A stretch of DNA of 64,000 nt from Clonostachys chloroleuca (Eukaryota; Ascomycota; Sordariomycetes; Hypocreales; Bionectriaceae), in NCBI GenBank assembly GCA_037952775.1, contig JBANAY010000003.1, forward strand, positions 20,832,001-20,896,000, written 5' to 3'. Shown one piece after another: positions 1 through 11,098 of this stretch. Under the pieces are notes generated by a model, which was not told where the DNA came from, made no database searches, and saw only the letters and a program-made list of their open reading frames with translations. Positions within the stretch are counted from its first letter, which is position 1, and the number at the start of each line of letters is the position of its first letter. The translations under genes were made by a program, and so were the position numbers.

Positions 1-900
1 CCGATCACGCAACGCGCCCGCCGAGTCGAAACATCCAGGCGCGGTGCATCGCGAATGAATGACTGGCTGCACCTGGACTAGGTCACATGATGTTTCATCC
101 AACACAAGATATCAATGTCTGCCCACCAACTTTTTAGCTCTGTTCTCGAAACTTTCTACCTCCATGACTCTGCAAATGCCGTTCACACGCCAAGCCATGG
201 AACCCAGCCTAGTATTCCTCCTCTCTGAAGAGATCGTCGCGTTCCTCGCATCCAAGTCAGTCCCATGACAGCGCAATACGAGAATATGGCCAGGTCAGCA
301 TTCCACGAGTACACGATAGATTTCGATCCGATTGGGCCCTCCCGTAGCTTCACCATGGTCCTTTTTGCTCCTTTCACGCCACCAAGCGACTCAGCTCCTG
401 CAGGCATTTCACCCCGCGCGGGGGAGGGGGCCAGAGAGGGGCCGCTATGGTCTCGGCAGCCTCACCACAACGTCCAACACGAGGGATCTGCAACACGGGC
501 TCAACGTTTACTGGGCAGCCCTATCGCAAAGTCCTCAGATCCGGTGCTTCGTATCTGGCCGTGCTTATAGCCTATTCCCCTTCTTGCCATTCTGTGACGA
601 AATTGATTATTTTGCATCTGCCAGCTTGTAGACCGGTCAGCTGATCTGATGACGAGAGGAATGCATGCTGAGAGGCGCTTGCAGCTTACTGCGTGATGTC
701 CTTCATGCGGCATCGTGAATGCCGTAGGGAGGAGAGAGTGAAAAGTATATAAGTGATGGTATCTGGCGTGATTTGCTCCAAAGCAAACCAATATCCAGGC
801 TCGTACACCAGTCAAACTATCAATCACCAGCTCTTGGAACAGTAATATCTTACCCATCACCCAAACACAACCACCAGAATTATTATTCCCATAAACCCTC
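1..900. other. Intergenic, upstream of small secreted protein gene
   Basis: No convincing coding region is seen. The short open frames on both strands lack family features and overlap one another. The last 150 bases form the probable promoter and leader of the secreted protein gene that starts at 901. Confidence 0.6.
746..752 (+). promoter_or_regulatory. TATA-like box of the secreted protein gene
   Basis: TATATAA lies about 150 bases upstream of the ATG at 901. It is followed by an A/C-rich leader typical of fungal 5' untranslated regions. The assignment rests on sequence and spacing only. Confidence 0.5.
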
Positions 901-1540
901 ATGATGAAGTTCTCCCTCTTCTTCATTAACCTCTCGCTTACCAGCGTCCTCGCTCGTCCCTCCCTCGAAACCCGTAGCGCACCAGTCCAGGTCGCCCACT
1001 TGACCTTCCACGCTGGCCCGGCATCCTATGATCTTGCCGTGCCTGCCGATGGCACCGAGGTCTTCACCAGTATGACCGCTCTTCTTCAGTCATCCCGTTG
1101 CATTTTCATTCTTCGTTGCGTTGACATCGCTGACTCGATTCACAACAGACAGTGACCTCTCCGTGAGCATCATCGATGCCCCCGACTACAACGCCGGCAC
1201 TCAGTGTTTCTTCAAGACCGATGGCGAGAAGACCATCGTGCACAGCATTGACACATCGGACGGGAGCCAGCATCTTATCATCGGCCCTCCCCAGCCCGTC
1301 CGAAGTGTAATCTGCCAGGGCATGTGCGTGCCAACATACGGTTAGTTTCCCTCCTCATGTCCGCAGGGTGCAGAGCCTGAAGGATCTGTGGAAACAAAGA
1401 GAAACTCTTGATATTAGAGCTTGAGCTGACATGTCTGTGAAATAGGGGAATGTTATGGATCAGATGGACAATATATTGGGCCGTGCTGCAACGGCTTCTG
1501 TGCTGCTACGCGCTGCCGGCCATGGAACATTGGAAACTAG
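901..1540 (+). CDS. Small secreted cysteine-rich protein, knottin-like C-terminus
   Basis: Three exons (901-1069, 1149-1340, 1446-1540) join in frame to a protein of about 151 residues. The introns begin GTATGA and GTTAGT and end in AG. Residues 1-19 form a signal peptide (hydrophobic core FSLFFINLSLTSVLA), so the product should enter the secretory pathway. The mature part holds eight cysteines: one isolated near mid-protein and seven in the last 45 residues, spaced C-x3-C-x6-C-x10-CC-x3-C-x4-C. The CC-x3-C-x4-C ending resembles inhibitor-cystine-knot peptides, but I recognise no specific family. Small secreted Cys-rich proteins in fungi are often effectors, antimicrobials or surface proteins; which one applies here is not shown by the sequence. 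The frame-preserving splices and the even cysteine count support a real gene. Confidence 0.75.
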
Positions 1541-1980
1541 GCGGTCTTAATCCTTTCATCGGTATCACTAACTGACAAGTATCGCTCTGGTAACGATCAC
1601 TGCAACTTTTCCCAAACAGTACTCATATTAAATTCACAAGTTCAATCTAAGCTATTATCCTTAGCCTGTTATCCGTTATTCCACTCCGCGAAGGTGCTTG
1701 ATCGTGAAGGTGCTTGTTCATAATCTCATAATACATTCAGGTTTTTGTAGCATGTAGCCTTCAAGGCAACTCCAGTCATGATTCACGACAAAACAGATAC
1801 AAATGCCCCCCTAACTCACACGTATGCTTCCGTAGCCAATAAATTTAGATGCTGAATGAAAAAGTCATAGCAGGTCATAGAATTGAGATGGGTTGCGAGT
1901 CTACCCACCGCATGCGTTTAATTTTCTAATTCTCAAACATTCCCGTATTGTTGTTTTTGGAACTGAAGTGGCTTCATATA
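1541..1980. other. Intergenic, converging 3' ends
   Basis: AT-rich spacer between the secreted protein gene and the end of the minus-strand Arg/Ser-rich gene. It carries a short spaced direct repeat (GAAGGTGCTTG at 1690-1700 and 1706-1716) and nothing else I can support. Confidence 0.6.
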
Positions 1981-2982
1981 TTAGTGCTTGCCACCATCCC
2001 CATCTTGTTTCTGGGCAATGATGCCATCAACCAAGGCGGCACTCAGAGCTGCTGTAGCAACCTTGGCACCTTTTGGCCCCATCCACGGGCCTTGCTCATC
2101 CTTGTTCCGGAGCGCAGCCTGTGCGCCGGCCGTGAAGGCATAACGAGCGCCAGCTTGTAGCATGGGGTTCTGCCACCATGGATTTCCCTTGTGCTTTGGG
2201 CTTGCTGGTACCGACTTTCGCCGGCTTGTAGGGGCTTCTTTGGAACGGGAAGAGCCGTGCTCATCCGGACGGCCGCGCGAGGGCCTATCAAAGTCGTACT
2301 TAGGTCGCTCATGAGAACGAGGTCTCCGAGGAGGTGGTGCGCCGTAGTGGTCATCGTAGTCTCTATAGTGACCGCCCGTTGACCTCGGCATAGGAGGCTC
2401 GTGTCGTCGTGGTCTGGGTTCGGGGGAAGGAGAGGGCCTTCGATGATGTCTGGGAGACTGTGGCTCAGGCTCAGCCCGGTATTTCTTAGAACGGCGGTCG
2501 GACTTTCGATCTTGAGAATAGCCTGGAGCAGGATAGGAATCGTATGGATCTCTTGTTGGAGGTGGCATGGAACTTCTCTCATGCCGACGAGAGCGGCGTT
2601 CCCGGTCTCTATCTTCGTCCCGGCGGCGGGGACGTTCGGTTTCCCGTGAATAGGGAGGGCTCGTCGGGTCGTGTGCTGAGCGCCTCTTGCCATAGTAAGG
2701 GTCGTACACTATCTCAGGGCGATCCGGGCCAGGATCCCTTCGACTCCGACGCCGAGATGGTTTCTCGTACGCATCATCATAAGCATCCGCGGGAGCCCGG
2801 CGATGTTCAGACTTGTGGCGTCTCGAGGGGCGCGCTAAGTCATCACGATGGCGATGAGACCGCGGGGGAGAATCTGAGTCGTAAGCTTTTCTGTCACCGT
2901 AGTACTGGTTAGGGTCGTAGTAGCCGTCTGCAAGACCGCCATTGGGAGGGTAGTCTCTCCCGGATCGATATGGTACAGACAT
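1981..2982 (-). CDS. Arg/Ser/Tyr-rich disordered protein, function unknown
   Basis: Single-exon frame of 333 residues starting MSVPYRSGRDYPP. The open frame extends 54 codons further upstream, but that part is low-quality sequence, so the ATG at 2982 is preferred. Residues 1 to about 265 are low complexity and very rich in R, S, D, P and Y (repeated RR, RSRR, DRER and PSRR groups), resembling SR-like or RNA-associated disordered proteins. The last 65 residues are different: a WW pair, then small-residue helices rich in alanine and glycine (GARYAFTAGAQAALRN, GAKVATAALSAALVDG). This conserved-looking tail may be the only folded part. I do not recognise a named family. Nuclear RNA processing is a guess from composition alone. 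Confidence 0.7.
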   Translation of the reverse strand: MSVPYRSGRDYPPNGGLADGYYDPNQYYGDRKAYDSDSPPRSHRHRDDLARPSRRHKSEHRRAPADAYDDAYEKPSRRRSRRDPGPDRPEIVYDPYYGKRRSAHDPTSPPYSRETERPRRRDEDRDRERRSRRHERSSMPPPTRDPYDSYPAPGYSQDRKSDRRSKKYRAEPEPQSPRHHRRPSPSPEPRPRRHEPPMPRSTGGHYRDYDDHYGAPPPRRPRSHERPKYDFDRPSRGRPDEHGSSRSKEAPTSRRKSVPASPKHKGNPWWQNPMLQAGARYAFTAGAQAALRNKDEQGPWMGPKGAKVATAALSAALVDGIIAQKQDGDGGKH

Positions 2983-5900
2983 TGGCTGGGGGGTGATCGG
3001 TATTGTTTGCAAGGCGTAGTAGTATCGTGCGTCTTGGCGTAGAGGTCCGTTGCATTTATTGCTGGCCAAGGTTACCTGAATGGGTACAAGGTTGGAGGGC
3101 CAGTGGTAGTAGGTGAAGAAGATGGAGGAAAAAGCAAAAAGCAAAGAGGCGGGATGTGCGGTCCGTCCCTAGGCGTCGATTATATATGAATGGATTTGTG
3201 GAAGAAGGAGGCAACCAAGCAAGGGTATGCTGGAAGGAGCAGTGCAATTGTGAGGAGGGACTGGCTTCAAGGGGGGAAATAGGGGAGAGTGTGCTTTAAG
3301 CTTGGGGGGAAAGCAAGAGGGATGGATGGTGTTGGCAGAAATAGAGACATGGCGTTGAGTGAATGCATCATGATGGTAGCAGGGCCTGCAAGACACCGCC
3401 CAGGCCAGGCAAATGCCGGTGCAGGCGGGCTCAGGTGCTGCAGCTGCGCATTTCAGGGTCCAGCTTCCCCAAGCACAAAGGCAGGAAAGTGGCTCGTGAC
3501 GTCAACTCGGGCCAATGGCGGGGGCCGGTCGCGTTCCAGACGCCACTTTTCGACGTACGTGGTGACCACTGAACCAGCGGTCCGGTGAGGACGAAGGAGC
3601 GACCTGGTTAGCTGACGTCAATGGAGGGGGGCTGTCCCACGTCCCAGCAGCCAGGCCATGCACGTCGAAGTCATTTTCCACATTTCCAGATGACCTCGGC
3701 GCTGCTGTGCTGTTTCATGCCGCCAGCTGCAGGCTGCCAGGCAGTATGCCACAGCAGACCGCCTACCTGAACCAGCCCCGGTTTCCTGCTTCCGCCTTTT
3801 GCGACCGCACACGCATCATCATCGGCGGGCTGGCTCCCATCCGTCATCGACATCGGGGGTTCCAGGAGCTGCCCGTTCCATTCCTGTCCATTGCTCTCTG
3901 CCACATAGGACCACCGAATCAGAAGCAAAAAATGTGTTACGGCGCCTCGTGCATCCGCCCGCTTCACATCGAGCAGTCCCTTTGTTCTAGATGGGTGGTG
4001 TTGGTGTTGCATCAGCCTACTGACACTTACACGCCACAATGACCAGACCATGTGTATGACCTCGAGTTGCCTGTCTGACATGACCTCGACGAGCTGACAC
4101 AGCCATCAAGCATGAAATCGCCCTTTGGTCTTTGGGCGTTCTTTTATCCCGTTCATGTGATATGTGATGAATGAAAATTTGCAACCCGGGCTTTTACGAA
4201 GGGAAAGACAGGCGCTCGCGCGTGCCAGTGCCCGTGCATGCAAAGACCGAACCCCCTCGATCGTGTAGGGCGCATAACCTCCCCAAACATGCAAGTTGCG
4301 ACACAGCACAGAATTGCCCCCTCAGGTAGAAAATCTCTGTGGTGAAAGATGTCATGTGGTAGCCCCAACAGCCAGTGCCAACCTGTCACCTCCTCAATAA
4401 TGGGCTATGATGATAAAGGAGAAAGTGATGGACATATTGTAAAGGAGCAGCAAATGAAAATTATCCCACGGTGATGCAGAGGCCCAGCATCAGCTAAAGG
4501 ATTACGTCGTTCAAACTAGCTTCGCCGCGTGCACACGTAGCAGTACTCGATTGGGTGATCTGCACGACTGGTTCCTTATTGAACATGCTCAAGGGGAGAT
4601 GCAGGCCACGAGAAGAGGTTACAACCCTATTGCATGATTGTCGGTCAACCAAAGGTGTAACCCCCGGTTTAGGGGACGGTAAAGATCTTGGAGATCAGGT
4701 TGCAGCCACGCACCAATGAAACACAAGACTTATCAGCACCTAAACTTGCCCCCGATCTAGAGCGATCTACCCCATGGGATTATTTACTACGCCGTTTCCG
4801 AACACAAGCAGGAGAAAGTAGATGGGCTGTGTTCTATCCGTGGATGCACGAACAGACCATAAGACCATAGCTGAGTCACCTTTCGCTGCCCTGCACCATG
4901 ACAAGAACAAATTTGAAGTATGCGCATGGCAGAAGCTTCACTACCGGACGCAGCCGGAGCTTTGCACAAAATGGGTAGAGCAGAGAGAGGGTGCATCCGT
5001 CCTGCCTCTGCCATGCCGTGCCTGTGTCGTGCTGCGTCGTGCTGCGTCGTGCTCTGCTGCCAGTAGCTGAGACGATTCTTGGCAACACCATCGTGAGGGA
5101 CGGACTGGAGGAGGACCGACATAAACTGCGATGAATACCGCGGACCCGTCGCATCGTCCCAAGATAGTGCAGCTGGGGCTGGCCTTTGAAAGAAGATTAG
5201 ATATTAAAAATAGGAATTACAACGAGTAATGATCGTGACTACGCGAGTCCGCGGGATGCACATAGCTGATGGATTTATGGCGCGCCACAGACGGGGCAGT
5301 GGCTCAAACCGCCATCCAGTAGCCGTGCCACTCTAATCCCCACGGCAAGCCAGGCGCGCATCCAGCCCTCCTCAGCAGCTATTTGTCAAACAGACCGCAA
5401 TCTCAGAGTGGCCGAGATAGACGGCCAGCTCCTATCGTGGCCGGCATCGACGGAGACGGCCGACACAGTCTGCGGCTGCAGAAGCTGATCTAATGAAGGA
5501 GGACGAGTGATAGCAGCAGGTCAATGGCCACAGATAAGAGCTGGAGATTATTGCCCCAAAGAAAAAGGAACTGCCGTGGATTGGCCGGCTCACGCTCGAA
5601 TCAGGCAAGATTCGAGAAGTAGCGGATCGGACCAGCAGGGACTAGCAGTGAAGCGGAATAGACGGCAGGAGCAACCACCAGAAACAGACGCGCTAGAGGA
5701 GAAGGACGAGAACCAGCGAGTAAATGGGCTCGAGATGGTCCTGACCTTATCTCAGGCTCCATCCCACCCATCCCCATCATCCCCGTCCTCGTCTGTCGCA
5801 CCCCTGCGCATGCCGTGCCTTACATATCGTACATTGTCCGCGCCCAGCCTGAAGCCAGCCAGCTGGAGTCTAGGTAGACGCTGGCACCGCTCCAGCTGCA

Positions 5901-7113
5901 GCCAGACGGCCATGACCGCCGCCGCCTCAGCAGCCACGAAATGGCTTGTTTGAACTGCGAGCACCGCATCGGACGTCGCCCCAATCCGACCCAACGAGGC
6001 CCCCCGCGTCCCATCTCGTACAGTTATCAGCTCCGGCTCTAGGCACCGTGAGACTTCTGGGGTTGGTGAGATGGGTTGGACAGGGCATCCCACCAGCTAC
6101 TTATCTGGTCTCCGGAGCTGGAGGGGCCAAATGAACGGACCGGGGTCATCCCCATGCCGTCAACCCAATGGGTTCATTTCCAGCATGCTTCTTGTGCAAT
6201 ATGGTATCCTTCTGGTCATGATACGGTACATGGGGACGCCCATAGAGGACTAGGTATAAGTAATTGCATCGATCCGCGGATGGGGAGGCTCGATGTGATG
6301 CACTGCGCTGCTGCATGTCCCGAGGCACACACTCACTGACACATTGCGTTTGCTCTTGGCCAGCCGGCGAGTCCTGTTCTCAAGTCATTCTCACCTGGCT
6401 CTCATCGTGCTCTCACCTCCAGCCCTGGCGCATCAATAAAAGTCTCCATACCTACACATACGAGTGCCTATATCTAGGCAGAACATCCCACTTCGCTTGG
6501 AATCATCAGAGCCCAAGGTCTTTCTCTGCAACACCTTCATCGTGTGTTGTTATCATCGACCCATCGTGAGTATAGGACCCTCGAGACCTTCACTCTCATC
6601 GCTCGCCTTCTCTCTCACCTCCCTCTCTCACTCCCTCCCCTGCCGCTTCGGATTCGCCCCCCTCCAATCTCCATATCAGTCAACCCACACTCCTCCACCC
6701 ACTATCTCTATCTACAAGTGGTATGTAATAGCATTACCCTCTATTCCCGTTCAGTACCCACCTCCGTCCCGGCAGCACGAGTCACTTTTTTTTTTGCCGA
6801 ACTTCGATTCACGCTTCAAAAGCCAACCGAAAAAACAGGGTCTCCCGCTCCACTAAAAAACTCCTCGAGTCGCCTCACGCGCGCGCATCGAAAGATCTCT
6901 CGCTCTTCCTCGTCGCATTCTATGTTGCTTGCTGGGTTGGCCTGATCCATTGTCATCTGCAGGGTCCAATCTATCCCGGTTCTCTTATTACCCAGCTGCT
7001 TCCTCACCCTCTTGCTCTCGGCTTCTCCTCACCTCTCTCTTCCCCCCCCCTCCCCCACCATCGAAATCACCAAAACCGTCCCCAGGACTCCTTCGGCTCG
7101 AACCTCATTCACC
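2983..7113. other. 4.1-kb intergenic region upstream of azgA
   Basis: No coherent gene is visible. Open frames on both strands are short, mutually overlapping and without domains. The region contains a 10-bp tandem repeat (GCTGCGTCGT twice at 5031-5050, with a degenerate copy just before). From about 6560 to 7110 it becomes strongly pyrimidine-rich (runs of CT, CTC and C8), a common feature of highly expressed fungal promoters and leaders. It probably serves as the promoter and 5' UTR of the purine permease, and at its left end as the promoter of the minus-strand Arg/Ser-rich gene. Confidence 0.55.
5021..5050. repeat. 10-bp tandem repeat
   Basis: Two perfect copies of GCTGCGTCGT (5031-5050) are preceded by a degenerate copy (CCTGTGTCGT). 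It lies in non-coding sequence and is too short to assign to any element. Confidence 0.6.
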
Positions 7114-9352
7114 ATGGGGTGGGTTGAAAATACCAATGCGGCCGTTGCCAGGAGCTTCGTGGGCAGATATTTCCAGCTCGATGGCTCAGGTCATGTAAGT
7201 CAAATCGAACCAAGCCAATACAAGCCACTCCGGCCAGACCCGCCCGCCCGTTCACTTGCTTGCTGCCTCCCATCGCGGCTGTGAATGAGTTGAGCTGGTT
7301 TGGTTTGGGCGGCCGGATGGCAAACGCAAACACCTTGCCGAGACACAGACAGGACTGACCAGAGGCCCTTCTCTTCCCTCGCTGCAGCGCCGTGAACGCA
7401 AGGGCTCCTACTTCTTCACCGAGATCCGCGCCGGCCTCGCTACCTTCTTTGCCATGGCTTACATCATTGCTGTCAATTCCTCCATCATCGCCGACTCTGG
7501 CGGCACCTGCGTCTGCGAGTCCACCGAGGCCGATCCCATTTGCGAAGCCAACACTGCCTACCTCCTCTGCAAACAGGGTATCCGTCGCGATGCCGTCACC
7601 GCTACCGCTGCTATTTGCGCCTTGGCTACCTTCTGCATGGGTCTCTTTGCCAACATGTGAGTATCATCATGGGAGGAATGAAGAGGGATGCGCAAATCCA
7701 TGAGATCCTGGAATTCTGACTTTCCTCCCTCACAGGCCTGTTGGTGTTGCTCCCGGCATGGGTATGTGATTGTCATCCACTGAAGCGAGATTCGTTGCTG
7801 AGATTGCCTGTCTCGTCGAGTTCCTGCATTGGTTCTCCTCCCATTCAAACTGCGCCATTGACTTACACGGCTCCTCCAGGTCTCAATGCTTATTTCACTT
7901 ACACTGTCGGTATGGCGCACCCACTCAGATCTCACCTATGTCTCACCTGATTTCCTTCCCATTGAGACGTGGTCGCAATAGCGAGAAAGAAGAAAGCAGA
8001 CTAACCCGTCTTCTAGTTGGCTATCACGGCACCGGTGCCGTTCCCTTCCGCGTCGCATTGACCGCCATCTTCATTGAAGGCTGGATTTTCTTCGGTCTCG
8101 CTCTCTTCGGTATGCGCCAATGGCTCGCCCGCGCCATCCCTGCCTCCATCAAGGTCGCTACCGGTGTTGGCATTGGTCTCTTCCTGACCCTCATCGGTCT
8201 AACCTACAGTGAGGGTATTGGGCTGGTTGTCGGCGCTACCTCTACCCCCATGGAGCTCGCCGGCTGCTCCCCCGCGAACAAGAACGACGACGGAACATGT
8301 CCTGGCTGGGACAAGATGCGATACCCCTCCATGTGGATCGGTATCTTCTGCGGCGGCATTCTCACTGTCATGCTGATGCTGTACCGTGTGAAGGGTGCCA
8401 TTATTGCTGGTATCGTCCTCGTCAGCGTCATCTCCTGGCCTCGTGGCACCCCCGTCACCTACTTCCCCTACACCCCCTTGGTGACGACAACTTCAACTTC
8501 TTCAAGAAGGTTGTGGACTTCCATCCCATCGAGAACATCCTGGCGGTTCAGGAATGGAACATCTCCGAATACGGCGGCCAGTTCGGCCTCGCCCTCATTA
8601 CTTTCCTCTACGTCGATATCCTCGACTGCACTGGTACCCTTTATGGAATGGCCCGCTTCGCTGGACTCATCGACCCCGTTACCCAGGACTTCGAGGGCTC
8701 CTCCATCGCCTACATGGTCGACGCCATTTGCGTCTCCATCGGCGCGATCCTTGGTGTTCCCCCCGTCACTGCCTTCGTCGAGTCCGGCGCCGGCATCTCC
8801 GAAGGTGGCAAGACCGGTCTCACCGCAATGGTTGCCGGTCTCTGCTTCCTCATCTCCGTCTTCTTCGCTCCCATCTTCGCCTCCATCCCGCCCTGGGCCA
8901 CCGGCTGCGTGCTGATCCTTGTCGGCTCCATGATGGTCTCCTCAGTCACCGAAGTCAACTGGAAGTACATCGGCGACGCCATCCCGTCCTTCCTCACCAT
9001 CGTTTTGATGCCCTTCTGTTATTCCATCGCCGACGGCCTTATTGGGGGCGTCTGCTCTTACATCCTCATCAACACCCTCGTCTGGCTGATCCGCCTCGCC
9101 TCCGGCGGCAGGATCGTCCCCGCCAACATCGAGGACAAGGAGCCTTGGACCTGGCGCATCCCAGGTGGCTTCTTCCCTCCCTGGCTCGTGCGCCTCTCCA
9201 AGGGTAAGAAGGACTTTTGGAAACAGGAAGACACCGATACAGAGACCGTTGTGCAGACGGCCGAGGGCAAGGAGAAGGGCAGCGTGTCCGACCAGGGCGC
9301 TGCGCCTGAGCCTAGCCTCGCGGATCAAAGCAGGTCCAAGGAGGTCCAGTAG
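7114..9352 (+). CDS. azgA: AzgA-like purine (adenine/guanine/hypoxanthine) permease, with one frame break
   Basis: Five exons (7114-7194, 7388-7656, 7736-7761, 7880-7909, 8017-9352) encode about 580 residues, matching the length known for fungal AzgA, a plasma-membrane proton symporter for purine bases. Recognisable family segments are FTEIRAGLATFFAMAYI near the N-terminus, PVGVAPGMGLNAYFTYTV across exons 2-5, SWPRGTPVTYFPYTP, and the later TAFVESGAGISEGGKTGL loop. About a dozen hydrophobic segments are present. The frame breaks at a run of five C (8473-8477): residues before it end TYFPYTP and residues after it continue GDDNFNFFKKVV in the next frame, with no room for an intron. One additional C restores a continuous product, so this is either an assembly error or a recent inactivation. 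The convergent neighbour is a 2OG oxygenase. Purine-dependent regulation is expected from the family but is not visible here. Confidence 0.85.
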
Positions 9353-9830
9353 TTGAGGTGGAAGGGTACAGCTCTGTGCTGTTGGCGGCTATTATGAGTG
9401 GCCTGAATAGGCCACGGTACACACACAAAGTATACTCCAGAATATGTGGCTATGCGAAACACACGACATGATGAATGACGCACAATGATAACCCTTCATA
9501 GTGCTGTCGGATTTGGTTTTTAAAGAAAAGGTTTCGCAGGCTATAGTTAGTGTTCATACACGTAATACGAATCAGTTGAACTTATCTTGACAATGGGGAA
9601 ACTGTAAGAGGGCGTGAGGAAATGTTGCCAGCTGCCAATCCTTGTGACATTTGATACATGTGGTATAATGTATTACTGATGCATACGCTCCATATGATTC
9701 TCATACGCTGATTCTGTGCTTTCTTGGCATCTCGACAAATGCAGAAATATCAGATCATGTCATTCATTGTGTATTATCTCCCCACCTCGCTTCGTGGAAC
9801 AGTAGTGCCACCTGAAATGCCATGCCTCAC
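9353..9830. other. Intergenic between convergent genes
   Basis: Shared 3' region of azgA and the minus-strand oxygenase gene. It is AT-rich, with no open frame of note, and presumably contains both polyadenylation regions. Confidence 0.6.
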
Positions 9831-11098
9831 TTACGCCATCAACGCGATGTGCTTCAGCTCGCTCTGGACCTGGTATCCAACCTTGGTGGGGGGATACTCG
9901 GCCTCCGCGCCTTCATCGTTGCCCAGGCCAAGCTGCTCTGCCCTGACCTGCTTGGCCTTCTCCGCCAGCGCGGGGATGGGCGCCAGGTCAAAGTCCGAGT
10001 TGAGATGCCAGAAGAGGGTGCTGGAGATGCGCACGAGGGGCCGGTCGGGGAACTCCGCCTTGCGCTTCTCGATGGTCTCGATGGTCCTGTCGTTGACGAC
10101 GACCTCGTGGAACCCGGCCTTGATGAGCCCCCCCGTGAGGTACTCGATCTGCTTGCCGGCCTGGACGAGGAGGTTGTTGCCGGGGGGATCTTGACAACGA
10201 TGCGGCGGCCCGTGTTGCGCGCCCACACGTTCAGGCCGGGGTATCTGGAGCGGCCGTGGATGGTGAGGAAGTTGAGGTCGGTGTGGAAGCCGGCGAGGAT
10301 CGTGTCTTTGGCGCCGTATTTTACAAGATCGGAGGCGGTGGGAGCCAGGAGATGGGGTCTGCGCTCAAAGTTAGTTGGGACTGTCTTATTCCGAACCAAT
10401 GAAGTAGGCAGTGGTGCTTCGCGGCGCAACGAACCCGTATTTGCCAGCCTCGGAGAAAGCCTCCGGGGCAAGACCCAATCCCACGGCTGCCATTTCGGCG
10501 AGTCTAGAGCATCTACACGAAGACACGGTCAGCAACACAGTTGACATGTGACAAGGAGCCAGGGTGGTACGAACGAATCCTTCATGGCAGACCCCCATTT
10601 GTTCATCGACGGTTCCCATCTCTCCTTGATGTGGTCTGCCTGCGGGACGACGTTTGGCGCATTCAGCCCGGGGAAGACGGTCTCGTATGGGGGATGCTCG
10701 GCCATCCGCCAGAAGAAGCGGCACTTGGGGTCGGGCGAGTGCGCGCTGATGTCCAGAGGTCTCTGGTCCGGGTCCAGCCTCTTGATCACGTCCAGGCAGG
10801 GCTCGTCGACGGCGCACTTTGGCTTCTCTGTGTTGTCGAGGGTGACGCCGACCTGGTAGCTCAGCTCGGGTCGCTCGTCCTTCTGCAGCAGCTCGGTTGG
10901 TTGGGCGAAGTAGTCTTCGAGGAGGTCGAGGAAGGAAGTGTTGTCGGTCTCGGAGACGCGGGAGTCGTGAAGGACCAGGGCGCCATAGGTGATGAGAGCA
11001 TCGGCTGCTCGGCGGCATTCCTCTTGGACCGCGGCTGAGTCGAGGGGGTTATTCAGGTAGACATCGAGGTCGATGACGGGGAGGTTCATGTCCGGCAT
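9831..11098 (-). CDS. 2-oxoglutarate/Fe(II)-dependent oxygenase (isopenicillin-N-synthase-like fold), with one frame break
   Basis: Three exons on the minus strand (11098-10575, 10512-10435, 10358-9831) give about 376 residues. Both introns start GTTCGT and end AG. The N-terminal DIOX_N-like part begins MPDMNLPVIDLDVYL. The catalytic half shows the iron-binding HxD in GFHTDLNFLTIHG, the distal His in IKAGFHEVVV, and RPLVRISS, whose RxS fits the 2-oxoglutarate-binding motif. The family hydroxylates, desaturates or cyclises small molecules; the substrate cannot be read from sequence. The reading frame is lost at a run of six G on the plus strand (10182-10187): residues VVKIPP are followed by GNNLLVQAG in another frame, and one more base repairs it. 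An alternative start at 11176 is open but reads poorly. It lies tail to tail with azgA, which does not by itself imply a purine substrate. Confidence 0.8.

Noticed and set aside
501..926. 141-codon open frame on the minus strand upstream of the secreted protein gene
   Set aside because: No domain, no signal, and it overlaps the TATA box and leader of the plus-strand gene, so it looks like a chance frame.
5507..5953. 148-codon open frame in the long intergenic region
   Set aside because: Serine/proline-poor random composition, no conserved segment, and frames on the opposite strand overlap it equally well.
8554..9207. Long R/H-rich frame overlapping azgA
   Set aside because: It is a shadow of the azgA coding frame; its Arg/His richness is a by-product of the codon bias of azgA.
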